The notes: generated by a model not told the origin, from the sequence alone. A DNA stretch of 64,000 nt from Orientallactaga sibirica (GCA_036365145.1 JAEOAD010000029.1:24111001-24175000), one strand, 5' to 3'; counted from the stretch's first letter, positions 45,633 through 57,060 are shown. Translations and numbers: made by a program.

Positions 45633-45755
45633 TGAAGGAAAGATACAGAAAGAAAAAGGAAGATGGAGAAGGAGAGGATGGGAGAGAGGAATAGCAGGAA
45701 GGAGGTAGGGATGGAAGGAAGGAAAAGTAAAGAAAGAAAGGAAAAAAGGAAATTT
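45633..45755. repeat. purine tract (GGAA-rich)
   Basis: About 120 bases of nearly pure A/G on the plus strand with GGAA/GAAA units. It is roughly complementary in composition to the pyrimidine tract 140 bases upstream. Confidence 0.85.
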
Positions 45756-46764
45756 ATACTTTAAGAATCATATTTGTAATAAAACTGAAAAGTGAATATA
45801 ATACAAGTTGCTGAAAGGTAATAGTAGAGGAAAGTCTATTAAATAAAAGCTTATCCTTTTGTGTGATGACAGAATTTCTTTAAAGAGTTTAAAAATAATT
45901 GCTCCATATTGTAAAATCACATGAAACACATTAAAATATGCCCTATGGAGTTGTTCAGTACATTGTTTGAATATATTTCAATGACAGGTATCTAAAATGA
46001 TTCAGAAGAGGTTGAAGTTTCAGCCTTCCATAAAGAAAGGTACATATTTCTGAATTAATTTAAAATAGACTTATAAGATATTGAAACTTCAGAAAGCCAC
46101 TGCCACCATTTAAACAAATATCATCTTTCGTCTGGTAGATAAGACTTTGATTGACATGAAAGAAATGCTTTGTGGGGATTCCCAGTGGCAAATGGCTGAG
46201 AACAACTCCATGAAACAGCTATCAACAAGACTAAAGTAAAATTGTAGACAGTATTTTTTAACTATTCTGCATAGAATATTGAAAAGCATCCTTCAGAGGG
46301 TTGACTTTTGCCTATGTAGAAAATATATAAAGAGACACATATTATGGAAATATTATGTAAAGACACTGTGAAAGTAACAACTCTAACTTGTTGTGGACAA
46401 CAGAAAATTTATTTATATATTCTAGTAATTTTGCTTCAAAGTTCCTTCTCATCTTGAAACCACATGGTTTTAGATCCAGTTCCAGTGACTCTCTTTTTTT
46501 ACTCTATCACACTGCTTCCTTTAAATTACTAGTAAAACTTGCATGTATAACATTGCAGTTCTGTGGTTCAATGGTATTGTTTTTATCTGCTATAGTTATG
46601 CACAATAAACTCCTCATGCTAGGTGACTAACAATTTTGGATCCCAACTCTATAAACAATAAACACCATACAATACTGAATTAACATTTGTTTAACTGGTT
46701 GATTGTTGAATGCATAAATAATTCATGTCTATAAATATGGCTGATGTTTGCTCTTACCTCTATT
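45756..46764. other. no recognisable feature
   Basis: AT-rich unclassified DNA. The 80-codon frame at 46388-46630 is hydrophobic and random-looking, and not called. Confidence 0.4.
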
Positions 46765-47104
46765 TTGTGTGTATGTGTGTGGTGTTTATTTATGTGTATG
46801 CATATTCATTTGCAAAAGTATCTGCACCTGCATGTACAGGTGTGGACATATCTGTATGCTTCTGAAGGTCAGAAGTCCTTCTCTACCTTATTATTTTGAG
46901 ACATTATCTCTTTCTGAACCCAGAGCTCATTGATTCAACTAACTTAGAAAGCAGGAGAGCCCCAGGGACTCCCATGTCTCCATCTCCCCATTGCTGAGAT
47001 TACAGGCACACACTTCCACTCCCAGCTTTTACACAGGTACTTTGAACTCATGTACTCAAGCTTGCACAACAAGTGCTTTACCCGCTGAGCCATGTCGTAA
47101 GTCC
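46765..47104 (-). repeat. B4-like SINE, antisense
   Basis: TG-rich tail side, then 'ttctgaaggtcagaagtcct', a B1-like middle ('attgctgagattacaggcac') and the head complement 'aagtgctttacccgctgagc'. Same architecture as 5099-5430. Confidence 0.7.
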
Positions 47105-47456
47105 CAAATCTTTTTATTTTCTCTGTTTATTGCTGGAGATCAGTCCCAGGCCTTGCATCTGCTAGACTGGTGCTCTTATCGTGAATTAAATGTCCAGTCC
47201 CCTCTTCCTTTAAAATCACAAGCAAGATAAGAAATTCACATTTTATTCAGACAAATATCAAATAGTGATGCCAAGAAGGTATCTTTTAGAGTCACAACAC
47301 AAGTATTATAACATTAAATCTAAATGACTTACTCAAGACTTACCCATTAATGGAGACATAGATAATTAAGCAAAGCACTGTGTGAAAGGACCATCTTTCA
47401 CTACCTTAGGTGTCTCCACTTCCTTCTCAATGCTATTATTTTCATTCAAACAGACA
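47105..47456. other. no recognisable feature
   Basis: Unclassified DNA up to the target duplication of the solo LTR. Confidence 0.4.
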
Positions 47457-47461
47457 TCCAC

Positions 47462-47850
47462 TGTGGTAGTTTGAATATATGTCCCCCAATATATTCATTG
47501 TTTTATTAGTTTATAGTTTGCATCTGCAGTTACCTTGCTAGAGGCAATGTCACTGGGTTGTTCTTAAGGTGTGGTGGTGGGTTTGAGATTCCATTGTAAA
47601 GATATGTAAAGTGTGCCTAATGGGAGTTCCTGAAGTGTGATGTGGCTTTTGGCTGTAGCTTTGCTCTGTGTGCTATGTGCCTGGTGGGTTTGGTTTTTCT
47701 CTCTTGCCTGGCCCTGTGAAGGCAGGCCAGCTTCTTCTGCCATTATGGAACTTTCCCTGTATCTATAAGCTTCAATAAATAATATCCCTTCCTCCATAAC
47801 TGTGCCTGGTTTAGAAGTTCATCTCAGTGAACCTGAAGGTGTCTACTACA
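47462..47850 (+). mobile_element. solo MaLR LTR with 5-bp target duplication
   Basis: 389 bases, TGTGGTAGTTTGAATATATG to GTCTACTACA, related throughout to the LTRs of the element at 33024-34800 and carrying the region deleted from that element's 5' LTR. AATAAA lies at about 47775. Flanks tccac at 47457-47461 and 47851-47855 are identical. A solo LTR forms by recombination between two LTRs of one insertion. Confidence 0.92.
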
Positions 47851-47855
47851 TCCAC

Positions 47856-48193
47856 TAAGATCATAGTTATACCCTTACCAAGTAACAGAAGATATATGTG
47901 CAATTAAGAAGTATAAGTGTCTTAACATGTGATATTCAGAACTCTGTATTTCATAGGAGAAAGGAAGTTAGGGATGGTATTTATTAGTTACCCAGGCTTT
48001 AGCTGCAAAGTCAAGGCCTGACAGTGATTCCCAGAGACTTTTTCCTTATCAATTTGCAAGGAGCTCTGATGGATGCTATGGCGTGCTTCTTCAAGATGGA
48101 AGAACCCAGCACTATACCTGCAGGGATGCTGTTGTTACCATGTCTTGTCAAGGTTCTTCTGAATTTGTTATAGCTAAATTTAGCTGTCTCATC
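47856..48193. other. unclassified, perhaps part of the candidate at 48194
   Basis: Minus-strand frames here are short, and one reads on from the coding-like segment at 48194-48394 with a frame change. Not resolved. Confidence 0.3.
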
Positions 48194-48400
48194 CTATGTT
48201 ATACCACTTTCCAACAGCCTATAGTCAACAATTGATTGATATGCAATCCTTTTCCCAAAATCTTGAAAAGTCTGTGAAGTCATGAAAGCTTCAGAAAACA
48301 TGATAGGATCTTCACTGAAACTCTCAAAGCTTAATTTCTTCCTCTGTCTGCTTTTTTCTTCCTCATCACAAATATTCATCACACAGTATTCCAATTTCTG
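48194..48400 (-). pseudogene. unidentified coding-like fragment
   Basis: About 66 codons open on the minus strand, with a hydrophilic, protein-like composition unusual for this AT-rich region: ICDEEEKSRQRKKLSFESF, then a stretch with several Met, Phe and Asp, ending before a stop at 48194. An in-frame stop lies just upstream of 48400, so the piece is bounded. It could be part of a retrocopy, an exon, or chance. I do not recognise the family and saw no clear splice signals. Confidence 0.22.
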
Positions 48401-49109
48401 TCTGGTATGCTAATTTCATTTAAGAAGCAGACTCCTGCATGACAAAACATATCTTTTTCCAGTCAGAGTGTTTCAGACCCTGAAGTAGGAATTCACAAAT
48501 GTCAAAGTGAAGTGAAATTAGATGTATTCCTTTTTATAAAATTTAAAAGAATAGTTTGTTATTACTCCCTTTGTTATATGACCTGAGAATTGTTAATAGT
48601 GAGCAGTAGTGCACACCCTGTGGCTTAGATGTTAGAGTGCTACCTGATGACTGAAAAAGTACTTTCCTAGTGTTTTGTAGTATATTCTGAAATTTAACAT
48701 TAAAGGGATGCTATAGCAAAACATACATGTAGTCTTGGCTTCTTTGCTTAATTTCCTTATTCTTTCTTGTTTTATATTACTCATAGTCACATCAAGGCCA
48801 TAGTTAATAACTATGAGTTGGAGAGGGGAAATAGATTTGGGCAAAGTGGAATTTAGCTGAGAGTCGTACATGTGTTGCTTAAATATGCATGCAGACTGAA
48901 CCACCAAGCCAATTATTCTCAAAGAGCAAGAACGTGAAGTGAGTAAGGAAATCTTAAGAACAAACCAGATAAGTTATCACACCTCAGTGAATTAAAGCTG
49001 AACGTCCTTCCACATCAAAAGTTTAATTGGGTAGAAGGATAAAACTGAGAAGTGTATTATACAACTCATTTTTTAAAATCAATTCAAATATAATACTAGA
49101 GTAACTTGC
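48401..49109. other. no recognisable feature
   Basis: AT-rich DNA. A 96-codon minus frame (48632-48922) shows no motif. Confidence 0.4.
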
Positions 49110-49260
49110 TTTCCTATATGTTTATGAAATAAGATCTCTGTTGCATAAGCAGGCCTCATACTCACTACATAGTCCATGCTGGCTTCAACTCAAAGAAATC
49201 CTTCTGCCTCAGCCTCTCAAGTACTTGGAATACTAGTGTAAACCACCATGCCTGATAAGG
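49110..49260 (-). repeat. old B1-like SINE, antisense
   Basis: 'cactacatagtccatgctgg', 'ttctgcctcagcctctcaag' and 'accaccatgcctgata' are antisense B1 landmarks, strongly diverged. Confidence 0.6.
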
Positions 49261-49425
49261 AGTAATAAAAGAACATACCAGATGTCATCAAGTTAAATGA
49301 CCAATGATATTGGCAGGATCAAGCACACATAGGCATTCTGCACGTGACTGATTTATACAAGGATACCTGCTTATAATGCTGTTCATCTGTTTTGTGTGGT
49401 TCCATCTTCTCAGGATAAGAGATGC

Positions 49426-50477
49426 TGAAAGAGAAACAGGAGAAAGGTAGTTTATTATAAGCAGTCAGCTAGGAAACAGGCCCAAGGAGAACAAGGAGAT
49501 GCAAACCCACCTGCCCTGGCAGAAGTAGAACTCATGTCTGATCCAGTCTCAGTCAAGATGGCTACACGTAATTCCTCAGCAATAGCACTTCCTTATTCTT
49601 CCTCAGCTAGCACACCTAGGTAGATTGGCCACTCCTGAATCAGCGCCCTGTGTCCATGAACCAAACAAGTCTGTACAATCCTGATCCTGGTGACAAGGTC
49701 CATCCTAAGTGGATGTCTCAGAGATAAAAGAGCTTGCCACCTGTGTATGAGCTCACTCTCCCATATTATTTCTGTGATTTTTCATTTGAACACCAATGTG
49801 TAATTCCCCGTTCCCTTTCACCCAGCTATTATTTGCCTGGACCTTTTCCTGCTTGCTTGTTATATGTATTCTCTTTCCAGAGGCTTCTCCAAGCTCTGGG
49901 ATCTTTCATGGAATATCTTTGGCTCCCTTGGCTGCATTCTCTGGGTACTGGACTCTCCTGCCTGCTGTTTTGCAAAGCTCCTTCCTTTCCCAGTCTGGAT
50001 GGGCATAGGGAAAATAATTTCTTCTACTTGACTTTTGTGTGCTTTTTTTCTTCTGCTACATGTGTGGTCGTTAAGCCATGAGTCCTTCATTATCCTATGT
50101 CATAGTCTTTCCTGGCCTTAATGTGAGTGTGAAGTGGACTGGTGCATTCATGTTCCCACATGTGTGTGTGCAGAGGTGTTTTCTAAATCTTTTGTCCCGG
50201 GCTTTCATGTTTTGCCTTACAATGTTGTGTGCCCTTCCCACGGGCTTCTCTGGTAGAGATTCCTTTATCTTTCCATCTGCTCGTCTCCCTTTGCAGGTGA
50301 GCAAGGAGGGGAATTCCTTTCTGGATCGAGTCTTTCTAGCCTTCCCCTGGAGACTAATTATCCTTAAATAATCCTCATAATTTATTATTCTTGGAGTCTG
50401 TTTCCTCAGTTCTTTGTTAAAATTGATAATAAGTTAGAAGTTGAGGTCTACAGCCTGAGGGTCCCCACTGAACCCCA
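49426..50477 (+). mobile_element. long ERV LTR (copy 2)
   Basis: About 1.05 kb. The 5' part shares blocks with copy 3 ('caaggagaacaaggagatgc' here; 'caaggagaaccaggaggtgc' there). A TATA-like gagataaaagagc sits at about 49721. The 3' end runs 'taattatccttaaataatcc', 'cttggagtctgtttcctcag', 'actgaacccca' and is shared with copies 1 and 3. Frames of up to 115 codons in the U5-like part show no homology I recognise. No target duplication was verified. Confidence 0.55.
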
Positions 50478-50529
50478 AAATAATTCATCATAATAAACTC
50501 ATGATGAAAAAGTAATTAGAAAGTTGATT

Positions 50530-50741
50530 GAGGACTGGGAAAATGGCTTAGTGATTAAGGCATTTGCCTGCAGAGCCTAAGGACCCTGGTTCTTTCACCA
50601 GAACCCACATAAGCCAGATGCACAAGGGGGCACATGCATCTGGAGTTCATTTGCAGTGGCTAGAGGCCCTACTGCACCCATTTTCTCTCTCTCTCTCTCT
50701 CAAGTAAGTAAATAAATAAATAAATAACATATTTTAAAAAA
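50530..50741 (+). repeat. tRNA-derived SINE, short subtype, with target duplication
   Basis: Head 'gaggactgggaaaatggctt', standard body and CT tract, and tail 'aagtaaataaataaataaat'. Flanks agaaagttgatt at 50518-50529 and 50742-50753 are identical. Confidence 0.9.
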
Positions 50742-50764
50742 AGAAAGTTGATTAAGCACGTGCT

Positions 50765-50895
50765 TATAACCTAAGCAACTGGGAGGTGAATGTAAGAGGA
50801 TCAGTAGTTCAAGGCCAGCCTTAGCTATTACTGAGTTTGTGTCCAAACTAGGCTACATGAGGCCCTGTCAAAAAAAAAAAAAAAAAAAAAAAAAG
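50765..50895 (+). repeat. B1-like SINE, 5'-truncated
   Basis: 'agcaactgggaggtgaatgt', 'agttcaaggccagccttagc' and 'ctacatgaggccctgtc' followed by a 25-base A run. The first third of B1 is missing or diverged. Confidence 0.65.
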
Positions 50896-51654
50896 GTTAA
50901 AAAAATGCAATCAGAATTATTCATAGCTGTCTGAGGAGGTAAAGTTTTAAATTATAAATGAGTAGATTGAGAAAGAGGAAAGTGTAAATTAAAGGACATA
51001 GAAAATCAGTAAATATAGTAATGAGTAAATTATGAAGTGAGAAGAAAATAAGACAAGCTATGATACTTTCTGAATAGGACCTACAATCTAGTGAAATCAC
51101 ACATGATTTATTTATTGTCAATCAAGTTTTATTCTTTGTGTACTAATTAAGATGCCAATAGAAGCTTAAAAGCTGCCTGAAATTTAGTTGGATGCATAAT
51201 ATTGTCAGAATCTCTCAGGTGAAAAATTCACTCCATTTGAAGGCTTGTATAATTATTTCCTGTCACTATATTTTTTAATTTAGAAAAGAGGGAAGTTGTC
51301 ATGCTTGACAATGAAGTAACATTTTAGAGCTATGCAAAGGACCTAGATCCAACCTATCCAGTCTCTTTCTTTTATATAAAGGAACTATCTGGCTAAAATG
51401 TTTGGAGTCCCACTTAAATTCACATAATGAGAGGCAGTACCTTACTTAAGACTCAATCACAGTAATTGCCAAAATAAAATGTTTCCTCAAATCAGCATCA
51501 TATGTCTAACTGGCCAGAAAATGACAGTGAGTGATCTGGAAAACTCAAATCACGATTAAATCTTTTGTTTGCTCCAACTCTTTTTTCACATTTGAAAGCA
51601 TCTGCATTGAGAGCTTTGGAATTGATGAGAGTTATTATAAATCAAGAAATACTT
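50896..51654. other. no recognisable feature
   Basis: AT-rich unclassified DNA. Confidence 0.4.
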
Positions 51655-51797
51655 CCTGCACTGATAATGTGGCTCAGTTGGTAGAGAAGTTGCTAGCTTG
51701 CAGGAAGCTCTAGATTCCATCCCAGCACTATATAACCTGGGTATGGTGGGGCATGCCTCTCATTCAAATACTCGGGAGGAGACAAGAAGGGCAGGAG
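51655..51797 (+). repeat. ID plus B1-start composite (ID-B1)
   Basis: An ID-like tRNA part ('gtggctcagttggtagagaa', 'attccatcccagcactata') is directly followed by the first half of a B1 ('ctgggtatggtggggcatgc'). Confidence 0.6.
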
Positions 51798-52003
51798 TTC
51801 ATAATTAATTACTTTTCTTGTTGCTATGCTCAAATACCTGAGAAAATAATTAAGGTAGAGTGGGTTTATTTTACTTTATGGTTGGATGGGATACAGTATA
51901 CCATGACAAAGAAGGCATGGCCACAGGCAGGGGAAATTGCTGGTCACATGAAATCTGTAATCAGGAAGTAGAGTGATGAATGCTGGTGTTAATCTCTCTC
52001 CTT

Positions 52004-52037
<34 letters not shown>

Positions 52038-52335
52038 AGTTAGGGTTTCACTGTAGCTCAGGTTCACCTTTAATTCACTATGTAGTCTCAGCCTGGCCTC
52101 AAAGTCCTACCTCTGCCTCCTCAGTGCTGGAATTTAAAGTGTATGCCCCCACACCCAGCTAAGTCTTTCTTATTTTTATAGAGCATAGAATCTTTAGCCC
52201 ATGGAATGATGCTCCCTAGAGTTTTGGTGGGTCTCTTCATGTCTACTAATCAAATCTAAAAATTTCTTCATAGCCCACAGGTTTTTTTCCACTGTGGTTT
52301 TAAATCACATCAAACTGACCAGAATACCACAACTC
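51798..52335 (-). mobile_element. degraded MaLR-like LTR, antisense, split by a B1
   Basis: The left part (51798-51999) has 'gtgggtttattttactttat'. The right part (52161-52335) has 'atcacatcaaactgaccaga' and ends 'ataccacaa'. These correspond to the two ends of an antisense MaLR-like LTR, with a B1 between them. Confidence 0.5.
52003..52160 (-). repeat. B1 SINE, antisense
   Basis: A T-run of about 32 bases, then 'tagggtttcactgtagctca' and end 'ccacacccagct'. Inserted in the MaLR-like LTR. Confidence 0.85.
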
Positions 52336-52489
52336 TACCCCATTTTCGATTGGACATTCAATGCATCATTTTTACATCTTAACTTTCTTCCCCTTTCCCT
52401 ATTGATTAATGGCCATGTGTATTTGGTCCAATACCAAAAATCCAAATAGTTATTAACAGTCCCAATACTGTTCAAAAGTATAAGCGAAG

Positions 52490-52677
52490 CCAAGAGTTGT
52501 GATGCACACACCTTTAATCCCAGTATTTAGAGGGAGAGGTAGGAGGATCACCATGAGCTCAAGCTAAGACTGAGACTACTAAGTGAATTCCAGATCAGCC
52601 AGGGCTAGAATGAGACCCTGCCTCAAAAAACCTCTCTCTCCCTCCCTCTCTCTCTCTCTCTCTCTCTCCCTGTGTTT

Positions 52678-52709
<32 letters not shown>

Positions 52710-52717
52710 CTGTGTGT
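52490..52717 (+). repeat. B1 SINE with (CT)n and (TG)n tail
   Basis: B1 body 'acacctttaatcccagtatt' to 'gaatgagaccctgcctc', then 'aaaaaacc', a (CT)n (about 52630-52668) and a (TG)n (52676-52708). Two stacked microsatellites at a SINE tail. Confidence 0.85.
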
Positions 52718-53574
52718 ATTTTTTTAGCCTTACAAGACTAAAGCAATTTCCTAACTGCAAGTCCCCATACATGAAGAAAACATGTTTACAACATACCATA
52801 GCATGGAGGAAACATTATCATTCAAAATAGGAAAGGAGGTGCAGCAAGAAAAGATCAGATCAAAACCAAATCACAAGAAGTCAAACAGCAAATCCTGCAA
52901 CTCCATGTTTGGTACCTGGGGCTCATGCATTATGGAATCATCCAGCATCCCGAGACTTTGAATAACACCATTCTCTCTAGTTTTGCTGCTGCCTATACCA
53001 CACATAGATTCTCTCCTTGGGATGCTCAATTCTGCTCCAAAACTTTCTTGAACAGATATTGAAATGCCATGATCCTGGCAACTACAACACCTTGGGGTCC
53101 ATTGCAACTTAGGGCTCACCTTCAAAGCTTTATACAGTGGTCTCTCAGAATCTGACCCTAAAACACAGGACTTGTTCTTCCTGGTTCTCTAGAATGATTG
53201 GAGAAAGACTTCAAGACACCTTCACCTTCAAGCTTTCAGTTTTCATGTGTGTAATATCAGTACCATGTGGACAATGCTTCCAATTTCCTGCTGCCAAGTT
53301 GAGATGGGCACTTAGACCCCTTGTACCAAAGAAACCTTGTGATCCAGGCCTTTACTGTCATCATTTGTCTTTCATTCTTATTTCCATGCTATCATTGGAA
53401 TGGCCCATTAAATTCTGCTTAAAGTATTCCCAGGGCACAAAATAAAAGTTTAATGGATATGTTGAAGCATATTGCTTTTACTAGCTCAGTATAATAATAT
53501 ATATTATTTTTGCAATTAATCCAAACTGATAAGAGAATAGAAGTTTTTGTTTAAAAAGACAAAACCTTTGATTT
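52718..53574. other. unclassified, GC-richer block
   Basis: 52860-53440 is richer in GC than its surroundings and holds an 84-codon minus frame (52871-53125) and a 102-codon plus frame (53137-53445). Neither has a motif I recognise. It may be an old interspersed repeat or LTR internal sequence. Confidence 0.3.
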
Positions 53575-53630
53575 GCTGGGTATGGTAGCTCACACCTATA
53601 ATCCTAGTGCTCCCACAACTCATATTGTGT
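53575..53630 (+). repeat. B1 5' fragment
   Basis: 'ctgggtatggtagctcacac' then 'ctataatcctagtgctccc' is the first third of a B1, truncated abruptly. Confidence 0.55.
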
Positions 53631-54090
53631 AAAATGGAGATTTTTTCAGACTGTACCTTGCCCTAAGAAATTTCATTTTACAAAAAACTTTTGACTCCAT
53701 TTGTAGGGTGAAGTATAATTCTATACCGATGTGTACAGGTGAATGACACCATCTGTCTGGCACTACCTATGTGGCACAGACTTATAAATGGCTTATTACT
53801 GAGAGTTGAAAGGATGCCACCCTATACATTTATCAAGTATGTACTAAATAATACCAGGTAAATCAGATCAATGGACTTATCAGACACATTAAAAAGGAAA
53901 GAGCATAACTCCCTCACTTAGACCCCAGAAAGTACTACATTGACAACATACCATCCCTTGACTTGGGTTTTTTTCTGGGACTATAAGATAGTACTTGATA
54001 CTGGGTAATTTGTAAAAAAACAAAACAAACAAACAAAAAGAACAATATAATCATTATAACCATGGTGAGTGTAAGGTCAAAAAGACATAT
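53631..54090. other. no recognisable feature
   Basis: Unclassified DNA. Confidence 0.4.
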
Positions 54091-54092
54091 CT

Positions 54093-54315
54093 GGGCCTGA
54101 GAGATGGCTTCGTGGTTAAGCACTTGCCTGTAAAGCCTGAGGACCCTGGTTCAAGGCTCGATTCCCTGGGTCCCACATAAGCCAGATGTACAAAATGGCA
54201 CAAAATGGAGTTCATTTACAGAGCCTGGAGGCCCTGGCACACCCATTTTCTCTCTATCTATCTGCCTCTTTATCTGTCTATCTGTCACTCTCAAATAAAT
54301 AAATAAAAATTAAGC
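54093..54315 (+). repeat. tRNA-derived SINE, short subtype
   Basis: Head 'gggcctgagagatggcttcg', a duplicated B-box region ('ggttcaaggctcgattccct') and a CT/TATC-rich 3' part. Flanks 'aaaaagacatat' (54080-54091) and 'aaaaaagacacat' (54327 on) look like an imperfect target duplication. Confidence 0.87.
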
Positions 54316-54719
54316 AACAACAACAAAAAAAGACACATCAGGCTAGACCTTCTTGCTATTGTTAGCTTTTTCCAGAATGTCAAGGGGTGTAGGCTATCAC
54401 ATAACAGCATCCTTTCATGATACAAATACTAGAGAGACTAGGGATGGATATATATATACAACAAACCTAATCCTCTATGATACTAAATAGGGAAAATATT
54501 CAAGAACTCTAAGTTCTTAAACAAGACAGAGGTGTCCACTCTCCACTGATAATTAACATAGTATAGGAAGTCTTAGCTTCAACAATAAAACAGAGAAAAA
54601 TGAAAGGAATAAAAATTGGAAAATAAGGAGCAATACTATCATAATTTGCAGATAATATGATTTTATACTTAAAAAACCCTAAAGACTCTAGTAAATAAAT
54701 AATAAATTAAACCCTCATA

Positions 54720-54948
54720 GGGCTGGAGAGATGGTTTAGCAATTAAGGCACCTGCCTGCTAAGCCTAAGAATGCCTGTTCGATTCTCCAAGTCCCACCTT
54801 TAGCCAGATGCAAAGTGACACAAGGGCACAATGTTGCACTTGACACAAGGGTCACATGTGTCTGGTTTTCATTCACACAGCAGCTGAGAGGCTGCTGGTG
54901 TGCCCATTCTCTCTCTCTCTCTGACTCTCTCCAAAAATAAAAAAAAAG
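54720..54948 (+). repeat. tRNA-derived SINE, long subtype, inside L1
   Basis: Head gggctggagagatggttta, long-subtype block 'cacaatgttgcacttgacac', CT tract and A-rich tail. It splits ORF2 of the L1. Confidence 0.87.
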
Positions 54949-55171
54949 AATGTCATAGAACTAATAGCCACTTTCAATAATGTGACAGGACATAACATTA
55001 ACACATAAATATCATCAGTCTTCATAAATATGAATGACAAACAGTGAGAAAATAATTAGGGAAAAATCAGCCTCATTTACAAAGCCTTAAAAATTAAATA
55101 TCTTGGAATATCTTTAATCAAGAAAGTAAATGTCCTCTACAGTGAAAACATTCAAAACTGAAGGATAAAAT

Positions 55172-55430
55172 TTGAGAGAGAGACAAAAGAAAGATCTTCC
55201 ATGCTCACGGGTTGGAAGAATTAATACCACAAAATTAGCTATCCTACCTAAAGTAATATATAGATTCTATATAATTCTTGTCAAAATTATAGCACCACTC
55301 TTCATAAAAATTGAACAAAATAATCTCAAAATTCATATGGCAGAAGAAAAGGCCTCAAAAAAACAAAATGTCATCAGCAAAGTGACTGCTCATAGTGGCA
55401 TCATCAAATCTCTAGTGGCATCATGAAATC
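55172..55430 (+). pseudogene. L1 ORF2 fragment (region after reverse transcriptase)
   Basis: An 84-codon open stretch whose middle (GRINTTKLAILPKVIYRFYI) corresponds to the same ORF2 region as GELTLLKW and the following [14 protein letters not shown] in the L1 at 40516-40420. It is one surviving piece of a decayed ORF2. Confidence 0.7.
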
Positions 55431-55538
55431 ACATTTCAAGATGTACTACAGAGCCATAGTAATAAAACAGCATGGTACAGGCACAAAACAGAGACATAGA
55501 TCAGTGGAGTGAAATAGAAGGTCAAAAAATAAGTTCTA

Positions 55539-55775
55539 GGGCAGGAGAGATGGCTATTAGTTAAGATGATCACCTGAAAGGCCAAAGGACCCAGGTTTGA
55601 TTCCCCAGTACCCACGTAAGCCAAGTGCACAAGGTATCATATGCATCTAGAGTTTGTTTTCAGTGGCTAAAGGCCTTGGCATGCCTATTCTCTCTTTCTT
55701 TCTGTTTCTCTCCCTTTCTCTTTCTCTCTCTCTCTCTTTCTGCCTGTCTCAAATAAATTAAAAAAAAAATGATTT
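55539..55775 (+). repeat. tRNA-derived SINE, first of three in a row
   Basis: Head 'gggcaggagagatggctatt', short-subtype body, CT tract and A-rich tail. Preceded by 'aaaaaataagttct'. Confidence 0.87.
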
Positions 55776-55792
55776 TTGAAAAATAAGTACTT

Positions 55793-56030
55793 GGGCTGGA
55801 GAAGTGGCTTAAGTGGTTAAGACACTTGCCTGAAAAGCCAAAGGACCTTGGTTTGATTCTCCAGTACCCATGCAAGCCAAATGCACAAGGTGGCACATGC
55901 ATCTGGAGTTCATTTGTAGTGGCTGGAAGACCTGGCACGCCCATTCTCTCCCCACTCTCTTTCTTTCTCTCTCTCTTACTCTTCCTCTTTCCCTCTGTCA
56001 AATAATTAAATAAAAATAAAATATTAAAAA
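55793..56030 (+). repeat. tRNA-derived SINE, second of three in a row
   Basis: Head 'gggctggagaagtggcttaa', short-subtype body and tail. Preceded by 'aaaaataagtactt', a variant of the sequence before the first copy. Confidence 0.87.
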
Positions 56031-56040
56031 AGTAAGTTCT

Positions 56041-56235
56041 TGGGCTGGACATTTGACTGGAAAGCCAAAGGACACAGGTTCAAATTCCCAGGACCCACAT
56101 AAGCCACACGCACAAGGTGGCACATGCATTGGAGTTTGTTTGTAGTGGCTAGAGGCCCTGGTACACCCATTATCTCTATCTACCTTTATTTCTCTCTTTC
56201 CCAAATAAATAAATTAAAATTAAAATTAAAAAAAA
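56041..56235 (+). repeat. tRNA-derived SINE, third of three in a row, internally deleted
   Basis: It starts 'tgggctggacatttgactgg', so about 25 bases of the A-box region are missing. The rest is the short subtype. Preceded by 'aaaaaagtaagttctt' and followed by 'aaaaaaattctagtaac', after which L1 resumes. Confidence 0.85.
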
Positions 56236-56864
56236 TTCTAGTAACTAGTGCCACCTCATCTTTGAAAAGTGGACAAAACCCAACACTGGTGAAAAGACAC
56301 TATTTTCAACAACTGGTGCTTGAGAAAATTGAAGAATTAATCTAGAGCTTCCTCTCTTCCTCTAAAAATATCAACTCCAAGTCAATCAGGGGTGTAAATA
56401 TATGACATAACACTATGGAATGACCACAGGAAAAAGTAGGAGAAACACATAGGGAAAGAATTTCTGAATAAGACTCCAGTAACCAAGGAAATAAGACACA
56501 TGCTAAATCAAGGGGATCTCATGAAACTACAAAGGTCTTGTACAGCTAAGCAAACCATCATCAGACTCAATAAACAGCCTGCAGAATCGGAGGAAATCTT
56601 GACCAGCTATAAATATGCTGGATTTTAATATCAAGTATATATAAAAAAACTAAAAAAATTAATAAATAAAATATCAATAAAACCCACTCAAAAAATGGGG
56701 CAGGGAACTAAACAGAGTTTTGAAAGGTAGATAGATAAATAGCTAATAAATATCACAAAATGCTCAACATATTTAGCCATCAGGGAAATATACAGGATAA
56801 CTATTTTGAGATTTCATCTCATTCATGTTGGAATGGCTATCTTTAAAAAAAAAAAAAAAAAAAA

Positions 56865-57060
56865 AGTGGCTTAGATGTTAAGGAACTTGCCTAACAATAT
56901 CGCTTGGATTCCCTGATTCCTCAGTACCCACTTCAAGCAGATGCACAAAGTGATGCATGCATATGGATTTCATTTGCAGTAGCTAAATGCTGTAACTCAC
57001 CTATTCATATTTTTTCTCTTTCTCTCTCTCCTTGCAAATAAATAAATAAACAATTTAAAA
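56865..57060 (+). repeat. tRNA-derived SINE, diverged, inside L1
   Basis: It begins at 'gtggcttagatgttaagg' right after an A-run (56843-56863). The body 'gcagatgcacaaagtgatgc' resembles the copy at 63116. The extreme 5' end is missing. Confidence 0.78.

Noticed and set aside
52871..53445. Possible exon pair in a GC-richer block
   Set aside because: The frames lie on opposite strands, have no shared motif and lack convincing splice sites.
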